Made by a program: the position numbers and the translations under genes
Shown here: piece by piece, positions 1 to 7,174 of the stretch
Numbering within the stretch: position 1 is the first letter of the stretch
How the letters are laid out: each line of letters begins with the position of its first letter
Notes under the pieces: model-generated
Databases searched by the model: none
Told to the model about the DNA's origin: nothing
Seen by the model: the letters and a program-made list of their open reading frames with translations, nothing else
NCBI GenBank assembly: GCA_019307665.1
Contig: JAFDJC010000028.1
Location: 1-16,398 of the forward strand
Source: Deltaproteobacteria bacterium
GTDB lineage: Bacteria; Desulfobacterota; Desulfobacteria; Desulfobacterales; SURF-7
Length of the DNA stretch: 16,398 nucleotides
Direction of reading: 5' to 3'

Positions 1-998
1 CACCAGGGAGACTTGCCGAGCTGATTCCGGACCCTTTTGATGACTGGGTAATTCTCGATGAAATTCAAAGAGTTCCGGAACTATTGAATGAAGTCCACAG
101 GCTTATAGAGCAAAGGAGATTAAAGTTTGTGCTGACCGGATCAAGTGCCCGCAAACTTAGAGCAAAAGGAGTCAACCTGCTTGCCGGAAGAGCACTGACC
201 AGACTTATGCACCCATTGACTGCCGCTGAACTCGAAAATGATTTTTCCCTGGACAAATCTCTCATGTTCGGACATTTGCCGCCGATTTATTCAGAAAAAG
301 ATCCATCTGATTATTTAGCCGGCTATGTCAGAACTTATCTCAGGGAAGAAGTTCAGCAGGAAGGATTGACCCGTAATCTGCAGGCGTTTAGCAGGTTTCT
401 TGAAGCATCAAGTTTTTCTCAGGCCTCCACGTTGAATATTTCAGAGATCGCCAGGGACTGTAATGTTAATCGAAAGCTGGCCGAAGAATATTTTTATATC
501 CTGGAAGATCTTTTGCTGGCCCACAGAATACCGGTTTTTACCAAACGAGCCAAGCGAAGAATGGCGATCCACCCAAAATTTTTTCTATTTGATGTAGGCG
601 TATATCGAACAATCCGCCCCAAAGGGCCTCTGGACCGTCCCGAGGAAATTGAAGGTTCTGCCCTGGAAACCCTGTTGTTTCAAGAAATCCGTGCAAATAA
701 TGATTTACACAGGACAGGTTATAACCTTTATTACTGGAGAACCGGCAGTGGTCATGAAGTTGATTTTATACTTTATGGCGAAAAAGGACTGATAGGTATT
801 GAAATTAAAAGGGCAGCCAAAATACGTAATCAGGAATTCAAAGGGCTTAAAGCTTTTTCAAGAGATTATCCCATGGCTGCTTTGTATATGTTTTATGGCG
901 GCGACAAAAAACGATTAGTCGGAAATGTTGAACTTATCCCGATCAAACAAGCTATTGTCTCGTTACCGGATATTCTCAGACAAGGCGGTAAACAGTAA
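1..998 (+). CDS. AAA+ ATPase with DUF4143 domain, C-terminal part (cut by window edge)
   Basis: The frame is open from base 3, and the first ATG (84) is internal. The upstream residues form a Walker B segment (WVILDEIQRVPELLNEVH) followed by a sensor-like LTGSSARKL, so the Walker A part lies before the window. Next come the helical winged-helix and DUF4143 regions. The C-terminal third holds YYWRTGSGHEVDFIL followed by GIEIKR, the acidic/lysine pattern typical of the nuclease-like fold at the end of this family. Relatives are stand-alone 370-480 residue cytosolic ATPases of unclear role, often in accessory regions and sometimes discussed with toxin-antitoxin or defence loci. It stops 83 bp before nth and is probably a separate unit. 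The family call is firm; the biological role is unknown. Confidence 0.85.
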   Translation, partial: PGRLAELIPDPFDDWVILDEIQRVPELLNEVHRLIEQRRLKFVLTGSSARKLRAKGVNLLAGRALTRLMHPLTAAELENDFSLDKSLMFGHLPPIYSEKDPSDYLAGYVRTYLREEVQQEGLTRNLQAFSRFLEASSFSQASTLNISEIARDCNVNRKLAEEYFYILEDLLLAHRIPVFTKRAKRRMAIHPKFFLFDVGVYRTIRPKGPLDRPEEIEGSALETLLFQEIRANNDLHRTGYNLYYWRTGSGHEVDFILYGEKGLIGIEIKRAAKIRNQEFKGLKAFSRDYPMAALYMFYGGDKKRLVGNVELIPIKQAIVSLPDILRQGGKQ

Positions 999-1081
999 CA
1001 ACTCCTGGCCCGTCTGCACCTTAACAACGAATTTAAAAAGAGCAGACGTACCAGGCAATGTTCCTATTGCTTATACATTCA

Positions 1082-1723
1082 ATGAAGAATAAAATACGAG
1101 TTAAAAAAATTCTAAATTTTCTAAATTCGACTTATCCCGATGTCGAAACTCAACTATCACATAAAACGCCTTTTCAGCTGCTTGTATCGACAATACTTTC
1201 AGCACAGTGTACCGACCGGCAGGTAAACTCCGTAACGCCCGGGCTTTTTAAAAAATATTCTTTGCCAACACAACTGGCCAGCGCGGAAATAAAAGAGATA
1301 GAACGCATTATTTATTCAACAGGTTTTTACAGGAACAAGGCAAAAAATCTGAAAAACTGCTGCCGTATGCTGGTTGAAAAATATAATGGGAACGTCCCCG
1401 AAACTCTTGCGGAACTTGTGGAGTTGCCGGGTGTGGGAAGGAAAACCGCAAATGTTGTTCTGGGCGCTTCGTTCAATATTCCGGCCATGGTGGTTGATAC
1501 CCACGTGGCAAGGATTTCAAAGAGGCTTGATCTGACGAAACATACAGATCCAGTAAAAATTGAATCCGACCTTGAACAAATTATTCCAAAAGAAGAATGG
1601 AACAATTTTTCTCTCCGGCTGATCTATTTCGGGAGAGCAATATGTACAGCGAGAAAACCAGATTGTCCGGGTTGTCCTCTTAATGGGTTATGTCGGCAGG
1701 TAAAGCCTAAGTTAAAGACTTGA
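1082..1723 (+). CDS. nth: endonuclease III (DNA glycosylase/AP lyase)
   Basis: Base-excision repair enzyme that removes oxidised pyrimidines and cleaves at the abasic site. With the start at 1082 the product is 213 residues, the usual family length (E. coli Nth is about 211). The helix-hairpin-helix ELPGVGRKTANVV carries the catalytic lysine (about K121). The catalytic aspartate is in VVDTHVAR (about D139). The C-terminal CTARKPDCPGCPLNGLC has the C-x6-C-x2-C-x5-C spacing of the [4Fe-4S] loop. I prefer ATG 1082 because MKNKIRVKK aligns with the family N-terminus. An in-frame ATG at 1058 would add eight hydrophobic residues, and neither start has a strong ribosome site. The next gene follows after 43 bp on the same strand, so cotranscription with the operon downstream is possible. 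Confidence 0.93.
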   Translation: MKNKIRVKKILNFLNSTYPDVETQLSHKTPFQLLVSTILSAQCTDRQVNSVTPGLFKKYSLPTQLASAEIKEIERIIYSTGFYRNKAKNLKNCCRMLVEKYNGNVPETLAELVELPGVGRKTANVVLGASFNIPAMVVDTHVARISKRLDLTKHTDPVKIESDLEQIIPKEEWNNFSLRLIYFGRAICTARKPDCPGCPLNGLCRQVKPKLKT

Positions 1724-1766
1724 TATTTTAAGCTTTTTAATCGTCATATAATTGAGGAATTTATCT

Positions 1767-2465
1767 ATGAAAATTAAACAATTTAGGTATGTAGAGGATA
1801 ATCTGGCTTATCTCATATATGATGAGAAACACGGCGTAGCAGTTGATCCAGGAGCCGTAAACGACATCCTGGCTTTTCTGAAAAAATCGGATATTAAACT
1901 GGAATATGTGATCAACACTCATACACATCCTGACCATACTTCAGGTAATGCCGCGATTATTAAAAAGACAGGTGCTGAATATATTGATATGAATGCTCTG
2001 ATTAAGAAAAACTTTCTGGAGCTGTCCGGCAACCGGATTGATGTGCATCATACACCAGGTCACTCAGAAGACTCGGTGATATTTCACTTTGACAATATAC
2101 TGGTGGCAGGCGATACTCTTTTTACAGGAAAAGCAGGCAAATGCTTTACAGGTGACCTGAAACGCTTTTTGGCGTCTATCAAACTCATCATGTCCTTTCC
2201 CGATGATACCGTTATTTACAGTGGCCATGATTATGTTACGGAATATATGGAAACCGCACAAACAATTGAGCCTGACAACAGTGCCATTGAAGAATTTATG
2301 ACTCAATACAATCCTGGACATGTTTATTCCACTCTTGCGGACGAATATAGAATGAACCCCACGCTCCGGTTTAATAACCACCAGCTGATTGAGGTATTAA
2401 AAGACAAAGGCCTTCCGGTTGCTACGGAATATGACCGGTGGCGGTCAGTGATGTCGATTGTATAG
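1767..2465 (+). CDS. metallo-beta-lactamase-fold hydrolase, glyoxalase II-like
   Basis: Product of 232 residues with the full dinuclear-metal ligand set of the glyoxalase II branch: THTHPDH (H52, H54, D56, H57), TPGHS (H99), AGDTLF (D116) and SGHDY (H154). The tail has NPTLRF, like the NPFxR motif in the C-terminal helical domain of hydroxyacylglutathione hydrolases. Family enzymes hydrolyse thioesters of glutathione or related thiols in the cytosol. ETHE1-type persulfide dioxygenases are relatives, but those use one iron and lack part of this ligand set. The start is ATG 1767, preceded by GAGG at 1754-1757; a TTG at 1752 overlaps that site and is unlikely. It sits 44 bp before the amidotransferase gene and heads a putative thiol operon. 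The fold is certain; the substrate is not. Confidence 0.85.
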   Translation: MKIKQFRYVEDNLAYLIYDEKHGVAVDPGAVNDILAFLKKSDIKLEYVINTHTHPDHTSGNAAIIKKTGAEYIDMNALIKKNFLELSGNRIDVHHTPGHSEDSVIFHFDNILVAGDTLFTGKAGKCFTGDLKRFLASIKLIMSFPDDTVIYSGHDYVTEYMETAQTIEPDNSAIEEFMTQYNPGHVYSTLADEYRMNPTLRFNNHQLIEVLKDKGLPVATEYDRWRSVMSIV

Positions 2466-2509
2466 ATACCAAATTCGAATGCTGGAATAGGCAATCAGGA
2501 GAATCACAT

Positions 2510-4420
2510 ATGTGCGGGATTTGCGGTATAGTTTCCAAGTCGCTTTCAAAAGAAAAAATCACATCACTCCTTTCAAAAATGGGCAGAGTACAGCGGCACC
2601 GCGGACCGGATGATAAAAAAGAGATTGTTTTTCCTTTGTCTGATGGAAATCTGGGGTTTGGATTTGTAAGGTTATCCATCCTTGATCTTGATACCGGCAT
2701 GCAGCCGATTGTATGTCCTGAGGATGGTTCAGCCATTATCTGCAACGGACAGATCTACAATTATCCGGAGCTTAAGCCCGAGGTGGTTGAAGAGACATTT
2801 ACCTCCAAAGGGGACATCGAGGTGGCTCTGCACTTATTCCGCCGGAAAGGACTGGACTTTCTCCAACATTTAAATGGAATGTACGCTGGAGCAATATATT
2901 CACCAAAGGATGAAAGACTGATTCTCTTCCGGGATCGTTTTGGCATAAAACCGCTTTACTACACTCAAGTCGCGGAGACATTTCTATTTGCCTCAGAGAT
3001 TAAACCTCTGCTATTTGCCATCGAGGCGATTACCGGCGTGCCGGCTGAACTTAATACCGACGGCCTGGAAACATATTTCACCTACCGCTATCTTCCTGGT
3101 GAAAAAACTTTATTTAAGGGTATTTATCGTCTGGCACCAGGGTCTTTTCTGGAATACAACCTTAGCGACGGCAGGTATTCTGTTAGCCGATATTGGCAGT
3201 ACCGGCTGGATACTGTTAATTACGATCTGTCAATTGATGATGCAGCTGAACAGTATATTGACCTTTTATCTGATGCTGTAAGAATAAGGCTCAGAGCTGA
3301 TGTGGAGGTGGGAGCCCTTTTAAGCGGCGGAATTGATTCTTCTGCCGTCGCCTCCATGGCCACAGAATACCACCCTGACATCAAACTCTTTACCATCTCC
3401 TTTAAGGAAAAAAAATACAATGAGCTGCCGCAGGTGAAGGAGTTTCTGAAGGCAAACAGCGGGAGGTTCAGGTCGGCGGAACATTATACCAGGCTATGCA
3501 GCCGGGAAACCCTGGACAGCCTGCCGGAAATCATCCGCTCACTTGAAGAGCCGATTTCTCTGGGAACAATTCTTCCCACAGACCAGATATGCAAGATGGC
3601 AGGCGAACATTTAAAAGTAGTGTTGACAGGTGAGGGGGCAGATGAAATCTTTGCCGGATATCGAAAATTCCTGGTTGAATCAGCAGCCAGTCAATATCAC
3701 AACTTTTCGCCCCTTCAACAAAAAAAACTGGCAATCGAATATCCTGAGTTAGGTCAGTATCTCTATGTTCGGCATAATGACCCTGTAAAACGTTATATAC
3801 AGAGTGAACTTCTTTTTAATCCGGACGAACTCAGTGCCTTGCTGGGAAAAGATATTGGTGAGGTCATCTTCCCGGAAGATGCCCGTCCCTTATTTTCCGG
3901 TGGGGAACACCCGCTGAATGCCGCCATTGCAATGGAAAGCCGCGCCCGGTTGCCTGACTATGTGATTCTTCGCCTGGATAAACTTTCCATGCGGCATTCG
4001 CTTGAAACCCGTACCCCTTTTCTCGATTTTCGGCTGGCTGAATTTGCGGCCACGCTGCCTCCGAATTTCAAGTCTAACCTTGAACATGGAAAAGAAAAAT
4101 ACATCTGCAGCCTTGCTCTCAATCAATACGGTATTCTTGACGCTGCCACATCCGTAAGAAAAAAACAGCCTTTTACTATCCCCCTGGCTGAATGGCTGTC
4201 TGAACCTGACCAGCTGCCGGAGTTTCTCCAGGAGATTCTTTTTGGAGATATCATTAAAAGGCATGGCATACTGAACCCATTGATGATCAAGCAGGATTTA
4301 AAAAGTATTTCAACCGCTGGTATTGGACCGAATACCCTGGTTTCAGCTGCAGACAGGGTATTTTCAATTATCATATTTTCCTTGTGGTATGAGGAATTTT
4401 TTGCTACCAGCATCGCATAA
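2510..4420 (+). CDS. asparagine synthetase-type glutamine amidotransferase (AsnB family)
   Basis: Product of 636 residues in the class AsnB layout. Cys2 right after the initiator Met (MCGICGIV) is the glutaminase nucleophile. RHRGPD (29-34) and NGQIYNY (79-85, where most homologues have NGEIYN) complete the glutaminase site. RDRFGIKPLYY and FASEIKPLL link to the synthetase domain, which has the ATP-binding PP-loop SGGIDSS (about 272-278), LTGEGADE (about 372-379) and RTPFLDFRLAEF. The family activates a carboxylate as an acyl-adenylate and transfers ammonia from glutamine. The classical substrate is aspartate, but members amidate other carboxylates. The start is fixed by AGGAG at 2497-2501 and the need for Cys at position 2; an earlier ATG at 2438 overlaps the previous gene. 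It lies 22 bp before a glutamate-cysteine-ligase-like gene, so a non-asparagine product is possible. Family certain, substrate open. Confidence 0.92.
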   Translation: MCGICGIVSKSLSKEKITSLLSKMGRVQRHRGPDDKKEIVFPLSDGNLGFGFVRLSILDLDTGMQPIVCPEDGSAIICNGQIYNYPELKPEVVEETFTSKGDIEVALHLFRRKGLDFLQHLNGMYAGAIYSPKDERLILFRDRFGIKPLYYTQVAETFLFASEIKPLLFAIEAITGVPAELNTDGLETYFTYRYLPGEKTLFKGIYRLAPGSFLEYNLSDGRYSVSRYWQYRLDTVNYDLSIDDAAEQYIDLLSDAVRIRLRADVEVGALLSGGIDSSAVASMATEYHPDIKLFTISFKEKKYNELPQVKEFLKANSGRFRSAEHYTRLCSRETLDSLPEIIRSLEEPISLGTILPTDQICKMAGEHLKVVLTGEGADEIFAGYRKFLVESAASQYHNFSPLQQKKLAIEYPELGQYLYVRHNDPVKRYIQSELLFNPDELSALLGKDIGEVIFPEDARPLFSGGEHPLNAAIAMESRARLPDYVILRLDKLSMRHSLETRTPFLDFRLAEFAATLPPNFKSNLEHGKEKYICSLALNQYGILDAATSVRKKQPFTIPLAEWLSEPDQLPEFLQEILFGDIIKRHGILNPLMIKQDLKSISTAGIGPNTLVSAADRVFSIIIFSLWYEEFFATSIA

Positions 4421-4442
4421 TAAAATGAAGTGGAAATAAGAA

Positions 4443-5375
4443 ATGAAAAAACCGGCAAATGCAGAAAAGCTGATACATAACTATACCGATTTGCTCCTTG
4501 AGCATATCACAGGAAAGTTTCCGTCCGGGCCGAGAACATTCGGCTTTGAGTATGAGTTTCTTTCAAAAAACCCTCTGGATTTAACCATGATGGAACAGCT
4601 TTATACTTTTTTGCTACATAACGGCTTTCATCAGGAAAAAGACTGCTTACGAAATGATTTTGGGATGGGTATTACCTTTGAGCCCGGAGGGCAAATAGAA
4701 TATAACAGCATACCGTTGCTGCCGGAAGACACCGGACGTCTTGAGCAATCCCTGGAGATCATTGCCCGAACCAATCTGGATATTGAAAAAGCGCTCGGCA
4801 TCAAATATATCGCTACCAGTTATATTCCAGGCAGGAAAGATTCCCCGCTATGTCTTGATTCGGAAAGATACCGATCCCTCCATGACCGAATGTTGTTTAG
4901 CAGTACTCGGGGAAGAGAGATGATGAAAGGCAGCGCGTCGATTCATCTGCATGTGGTTGTCCGAGACCTTGAAGAACTGGTCCCTATTTTTTTAAAGCTT
5001 TGCCGAATGAGCAGATCCGACGATTTTAAAATGGGCAGGCAACGGCGAAATATATGGGACAATACCGATCCTTGCCGATGCGGTCTCCCCTACGAAGACA
5101 TTGATAATAATTCCACGCCTTACGACCTGGTCAACAAATTGGTAACAGTTGCTGCTTATGCGGATATCCTGGGAGAAAACGTACCTTTCTGGAAAGCCGC
5201 AGATAACAGTTTTGATAATTTTTTGTATCATTTTACAACTATTTTTACTGATGTCAGGCTGAATAATAAGGGTTCCACATTGGAACTGAGGACAGCTGAC
5301 AGCATGCCTGAGAAGGCCTTTAAATCCATATGGAAGATGTTTGTTCAGTCTTTTTCACAAACAGATAATCGTTAA
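4443..5375 (+). CDS. short GCS2-type glutamate-cysteine-ligase-like protein
   Basis: Product of 310 residues. Motifs occur in the order seen in plant-type/proteobacterial GCS2 ligases: RTFGFEYEFL (31-40), ITFEPGGQIEYNSIPL (77-92), a GSASIHLHVVVRD strand (about 163-175), RRNIWDNTDPCRCGLP (201-216), FTTIFTDVRL (264-273) and LELRTADSMP (280-289). These match the family's RFGxExE, EPGGQxExSxxP, IWxDTDPxRxG, LTTIFPxVR and LExRxAD motifs. Family enzymes use ATP to join the glutamate gamma-carboxyl to an amine, normally cysteine, in the first step of glutathione synthesis. Usual members are 370-460 residues. This one ends about 20 residues after the LExR motif and is also shorter between the strand and the IW motif, so it is a compact variant. 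It has a close ATG (4443) and lies between the amidotransferase (22 bp) and glutaredoxin (10 bp). Ligase fold likely; exact substrate unknown. Confidence 0.8.
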   Translation: MKKPANAEKLIHNYTDLLLEHITGKFPSGPRTFGFEYEFLSKNPLDLTMMEQLYTFLLHNGFHQEKDCLRNDFGMGITFEPGGQIEYNSIPLLPEDTGRLEQSLEIIARTNLDIEKALGIKYIATSYIPGRKDSPLCLDSERYRSLHDRMLFSSTRGREMMKGSASIHLHVVVRDLEELVPIFLKLCRMSRSDDFKMGRQRRNIWDNTDPCRCGLPYEDIDNNSTPYDLVNKLVTVAAYADILGENVPFWKAADNSFDNFLYHFTTIFTDVRLNNKGSTLELRTADSMPEKAFKSIWKMFVQSFSQTDNR

Positions 5376-5385
5376 GAGGAAAACA

Positions 5386-5643
5386 ATGAAAAAAGTAACA
5401 ATTTACACATCAGGAACATGCCCCTATTGTATTATGGCAAAAGAATTGCTGAAAAAAAAGAACGTTGATCTAGATGAACTTAGTATAGATACTAACCCAA
5501 AGTATATCGATGAAGCGATTAAAAAAAGCGGGGGCCGGAAAACCGTACCGCAGATATTTGTCGACGATTATCATATTGGCGGGTATGATGATCTGAGCGC
5601 CCTTGATGACAGGGGAGAGCTTGATCCTCTGTTAAAAGACTAA
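5386..5643 (+). CDS. grxC: glutaredoxin, dithiol type (GrxC-like)
   Basis: Product of 85 residues, the full length of bacterial glutaredoxin 3. The active site CPYC (C12-C15) follows the first strand MKKVTIYTSGT. The cis-proline TVPQIF and the GGYDDL glutathione-binding loop are intact, and the end ELDPLLK matches GrxC. It reduces disulfides and protein-thiol mixed disulfides with a glutathione-like thiol in the cytosol. The start is ATG 5386, preceded by AGAGGA (5375-5380) that overlaps the previous stop. An upstream in-frame ATG at 5341 lies inside the preceding gene and is rejected. It is the last gene of the run and overlaps the convergent fdhD by 4 bp. Its presence directly after a ligase-like gene suggests that its reductant is made by the same operon. 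Confidence 0.93.
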   Translation: MKKVTIYTSGTCPYCIMAKELLKKKNVDLDELSIDTNPKYIDEAIKKSGGRKTVPQIFVDDYHIGGYDDLSALDDRGELDPLLKD

Positions 5644-6431
5644 AACCTGTCTTCACCGCTATAAACCTGAAACCTGTTTTTTTTAAAGCAGGCTATCGTC
5701 ATATTCAAAGACCGCCCAAGCTCAACCGCGAGTGCTGTCGGTCTTGACATGCCGATCAGGAATGTCAGTTCAGCCCTGGCCGCTTTTTGAACCATCTCAT
5801 AGCTGATTCGGGAAGACAGCACACCCAGTTTTGCTTTTTTAATATTGCCGGCCATAAAAACTTCTCCTATGGCCTTGTCCAGTGCATTGTGTCGTCCAAC
5901 ATCCTCAGCGCTTGACATGATTTTGAGATCGGAGTCAAAAATTAAAGCAGCATGTGCAGCCTCTGTTTTTTCATAAATTTCCTGGTGATCGGAAATCCGG
6001 TTGACGCATTCAATTGCTTGATCAGCGGATATTTTCATCTGATCTTTACACGGAACCATGATCTGCTGCATATCCTTTATCACTTCCTTGCCGCAAATTC
6101 CGCAGCTGGTTTGGCTGACAAACCCCCTTCTTTCAAGAAGGTCGGAAACCTGATTCTTTCTTACAGGGCTTAAGGTCACAGTGGCAACATTCGTGTCATC
6201 TTCGGAACAGAATCCTATTGAAGCAAAGTCATCAGGATGGCTTACAAGGCCTTCCGCAAGGCAGAAACCTGCCACATGAAAAATTTCATTGCCGGGTGTA
6301 CGCATGACAACCGAATACGGTTCGCCTTCAACGCGGATCGCAAGAGGCTCTTCTATAATCATTTCCTGTTCAAGAGTCCTGCGCTCACTGCCTTCTAACA
6401 GGATAACATCTCTTTTTATGTGACTGTTCAT
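5640..6431 (-). CDS. fdhD: FdhD, formate dehydrogenase accessory sulfurtransferase
   Basis: Product of 263 residues, standard FdhD length. It hands sulfur from a cysteine desulfurase to the molybdenum/tungsten bis-MGD cofactor, which formate dehydrogenases need for activity. The loop cysteines are in TSCGICG (C110, C113). The conserved SSAEDVGRHNALDKAIG segment and the SSRISYEMVQKAARAE segment are present, as is the GRSLNMTIACF end. The start ATG (6431-6429) has only a weak AAGG upstream. No formate dehydrogenase gene is in the window. It converges on the glutaredoxin gene with stops overlapping by 4 bp and no room for a terminator between them, so antisense read-through from either side is possible. 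It probably has its own promoter in the AT-rich DNA beyond 6431, but I could not assign one. Confidence 0.95.
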   Translation of the reverse strand: MNSHIKRDVILLEGSERRTLEQEMIIEEPLAIRVEGEPYSVVMRTPGNEIFHVAGFCLAEGLVSHPDDFASIGFCSEDDTNVATVTLSPVRKNQVSDLLERRGFVSQTSCGICGKEVIKDMQQIMVPCKDQMKISADQAIECVNRISDHQEIYEKTEAAHAALIFDSDLKIMSSAEDVGRHNALDKAIGEVFMAGNIKKAKLGVLSSRISYEMVQKAARAELTFLIGMSRPTALAVELGRSLNMTIACFKKNRFQVYSGEDRF

Positions 6432-6537
6432 TAATTGCCTTTTTTTCTATTCATAATGTTTTTGTAAAATATACTACAATGTTATATAAAAAAAAGCAAT
6501 TTTTCAAGGAGGGTAGGAGCTCGAGTAATATGACACC

Positions 6538-6576
6538 GTCCTGAAAAGCATTATCCATAAGAACAAGAATTGAAAC
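6538..6576 (+). repeat. solitary CRISPR-repeat-like unit
   Basis: About 39 bases that begin GTCCTGAAAAG, include TTATCCATAA, and end with AAGAATTGAAAC. The ATTGAAAC 3' end is typical of several CRISPR repeat classes. No second copy follows within a spacer's length and no cas gene is in the window, so this is at most an orphan or decayed repeat, and chance resemblance is quite possible. Confidence 0.2.
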
Positions 6577-6639
6577 CCTAGTTTTATGAAGGGTAAGTAA
6601 TTACAAGGACTACTCAACCTGATTTGGAAAAGAAATGTA

Positions 6640-6663
6640 GGTTGTGTTAAACGAAACGCAACC
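6640..6663. repeat. hairpin-forming intergenic repeat
   Basis: GGTTGTGTT and AACGCAACC form a 9-bp stem with one G-T wobble around a six-base loop. The flanks (GTAG before, CAACGTAG after) resemble a widespread small intergenic repeat of the form GTAGGTTGGGTT...AACCCAAC; I recall this class from general knowledge rather than from a search. It lies just past the end of the minus-strand gene at 6706 and could also stop its transcript. Confidence 0.45.
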
Positions 6664-6705
6664 CAACGTAGCTGAATCCTGTTGTTGTGTGAAACAATGT
6701 ATAGT

Positions 6706-6936
6706 TTAGCGTGCTGCCTGTAAGACTTTTTGTGCTTCTATCGGCAGTTGAATGGAAATGAAAAAAGATTTTGGATAGAGATAATCTTCACCTGATTCGT
6801 CAATGACCCTCACAAATCCTTCTTCCGAAGCCTCATCATCAGGTAAAACCTGATATATCTTACGCCTTTCCAAGTCTTCGCAATCCTTATTTTCTAAGCA
6901 AAGCATAAATTTTTGTTTTTCATTTTTTTGTCTCAT
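6706..6936 (-). CDS. small conserved hypothetical protein (76 aa)
   Basis: Product of 76 residues, acidic and probably soluble, with no signal peptide or membrane segment. The core DLERRKIYQVLPDDEASEEG and the following RVIDESGEDYLYP look like a conserved small protein family that I recognise by pattern but cannot name. Comparable proteins share the KIYQVLPDE and DESGEDYLYP blocks and an ELP or QLP near the end. It lies 4 bp after the stop of the 77-residue gene on the same strand, so the two are surely one transcript and probably one functional unit. The small size and pairing recall toxin-antitoxin or regulator pairs, but no known toxin fold is visible, so I give no function. Confidence 0.75.
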   Translation of the reverse strand: MRQKNEKQKFMLCLENKDCEDLERRKIYQVLPDDEASEEGFVRVIDESGEDYLYPKSFFISIQLPIEAQKVLQAAR

Positions 6937-6940
6937 AGTT

Positions 6941-7174
6941 TTAATCCAACAATCGTTTAATTTTCATTTTCCTTTTGCCAATGCCGTGGGCTTCATACCA
7001 ATGCAATTCAGCCTTACGGATACTACCACTCTGAAGACGAACATTGGCAACCCCCTTCATTTTACGCCAGCGACCAATGCCATACTGTTTTCGAAGCCGC
7101 ATAATATCTTGGATGTTTCCACCTATGGCGATCGTTTCGGCATTTTCGATTTTATTTATTATCTCAAAATACAT
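6941..7174 (-). CDS. small basic conserved hypothetical protein (77 aa)
   Basis: Product of 77 basic residues. After an N-terminal IENAETIAIGGNIQDIMRLRK comes a conserved-looking block, YGIGRWRKMKGVANVRLQSG, then RKAELHWYEAHGIGKRKMKIK. The RWRK(M/L)KG and AELHWYEAHGIG words recur in small uncharacterised proteins of many bacteria, from memory. The composition (many Arg/Lys, short beta-like stretches) would suit a nucleic-acid-binding or small partner protein, but that is inference. The start ATG at 7174 has no clear ribosome site and the upstream DNA is AT-rich. It is the first gene of a two-gene minus-strand operon, with the 76-residue acidic protein 4 bp downstream. A basic-acidic adjacent pair suggests that the two products bind each other. 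Confidence 0.75.
   Translation of the reverse strand: MYFEIINKIENAETIAIGGNIQDIMRLRKQYGIGRWRKMKGVANVRLQSGSIRKAELHWYEAHGIGKRKMKIKRLLD

Larger units (their letters stand above)
6432..6705. other. intergenic region with repeat-like sequences, no gene
   Basis: No supported ORF. The first 70 bases are very AT-rich and probably hold the fdhD promoter. The rest contains a solitary CRISPR-repeat-like unit (6538-6576) and a hairpin repeat (6640-6663), listed separately. Confidence 0.6.

Noticed and set aside
1752..1766. TTG at 1752 as the start of the glyoxalase II-like gene
   Set aside because: It overlaps the GAGG ribosome site that serves ATG 1767, and the added residues are not family-like.
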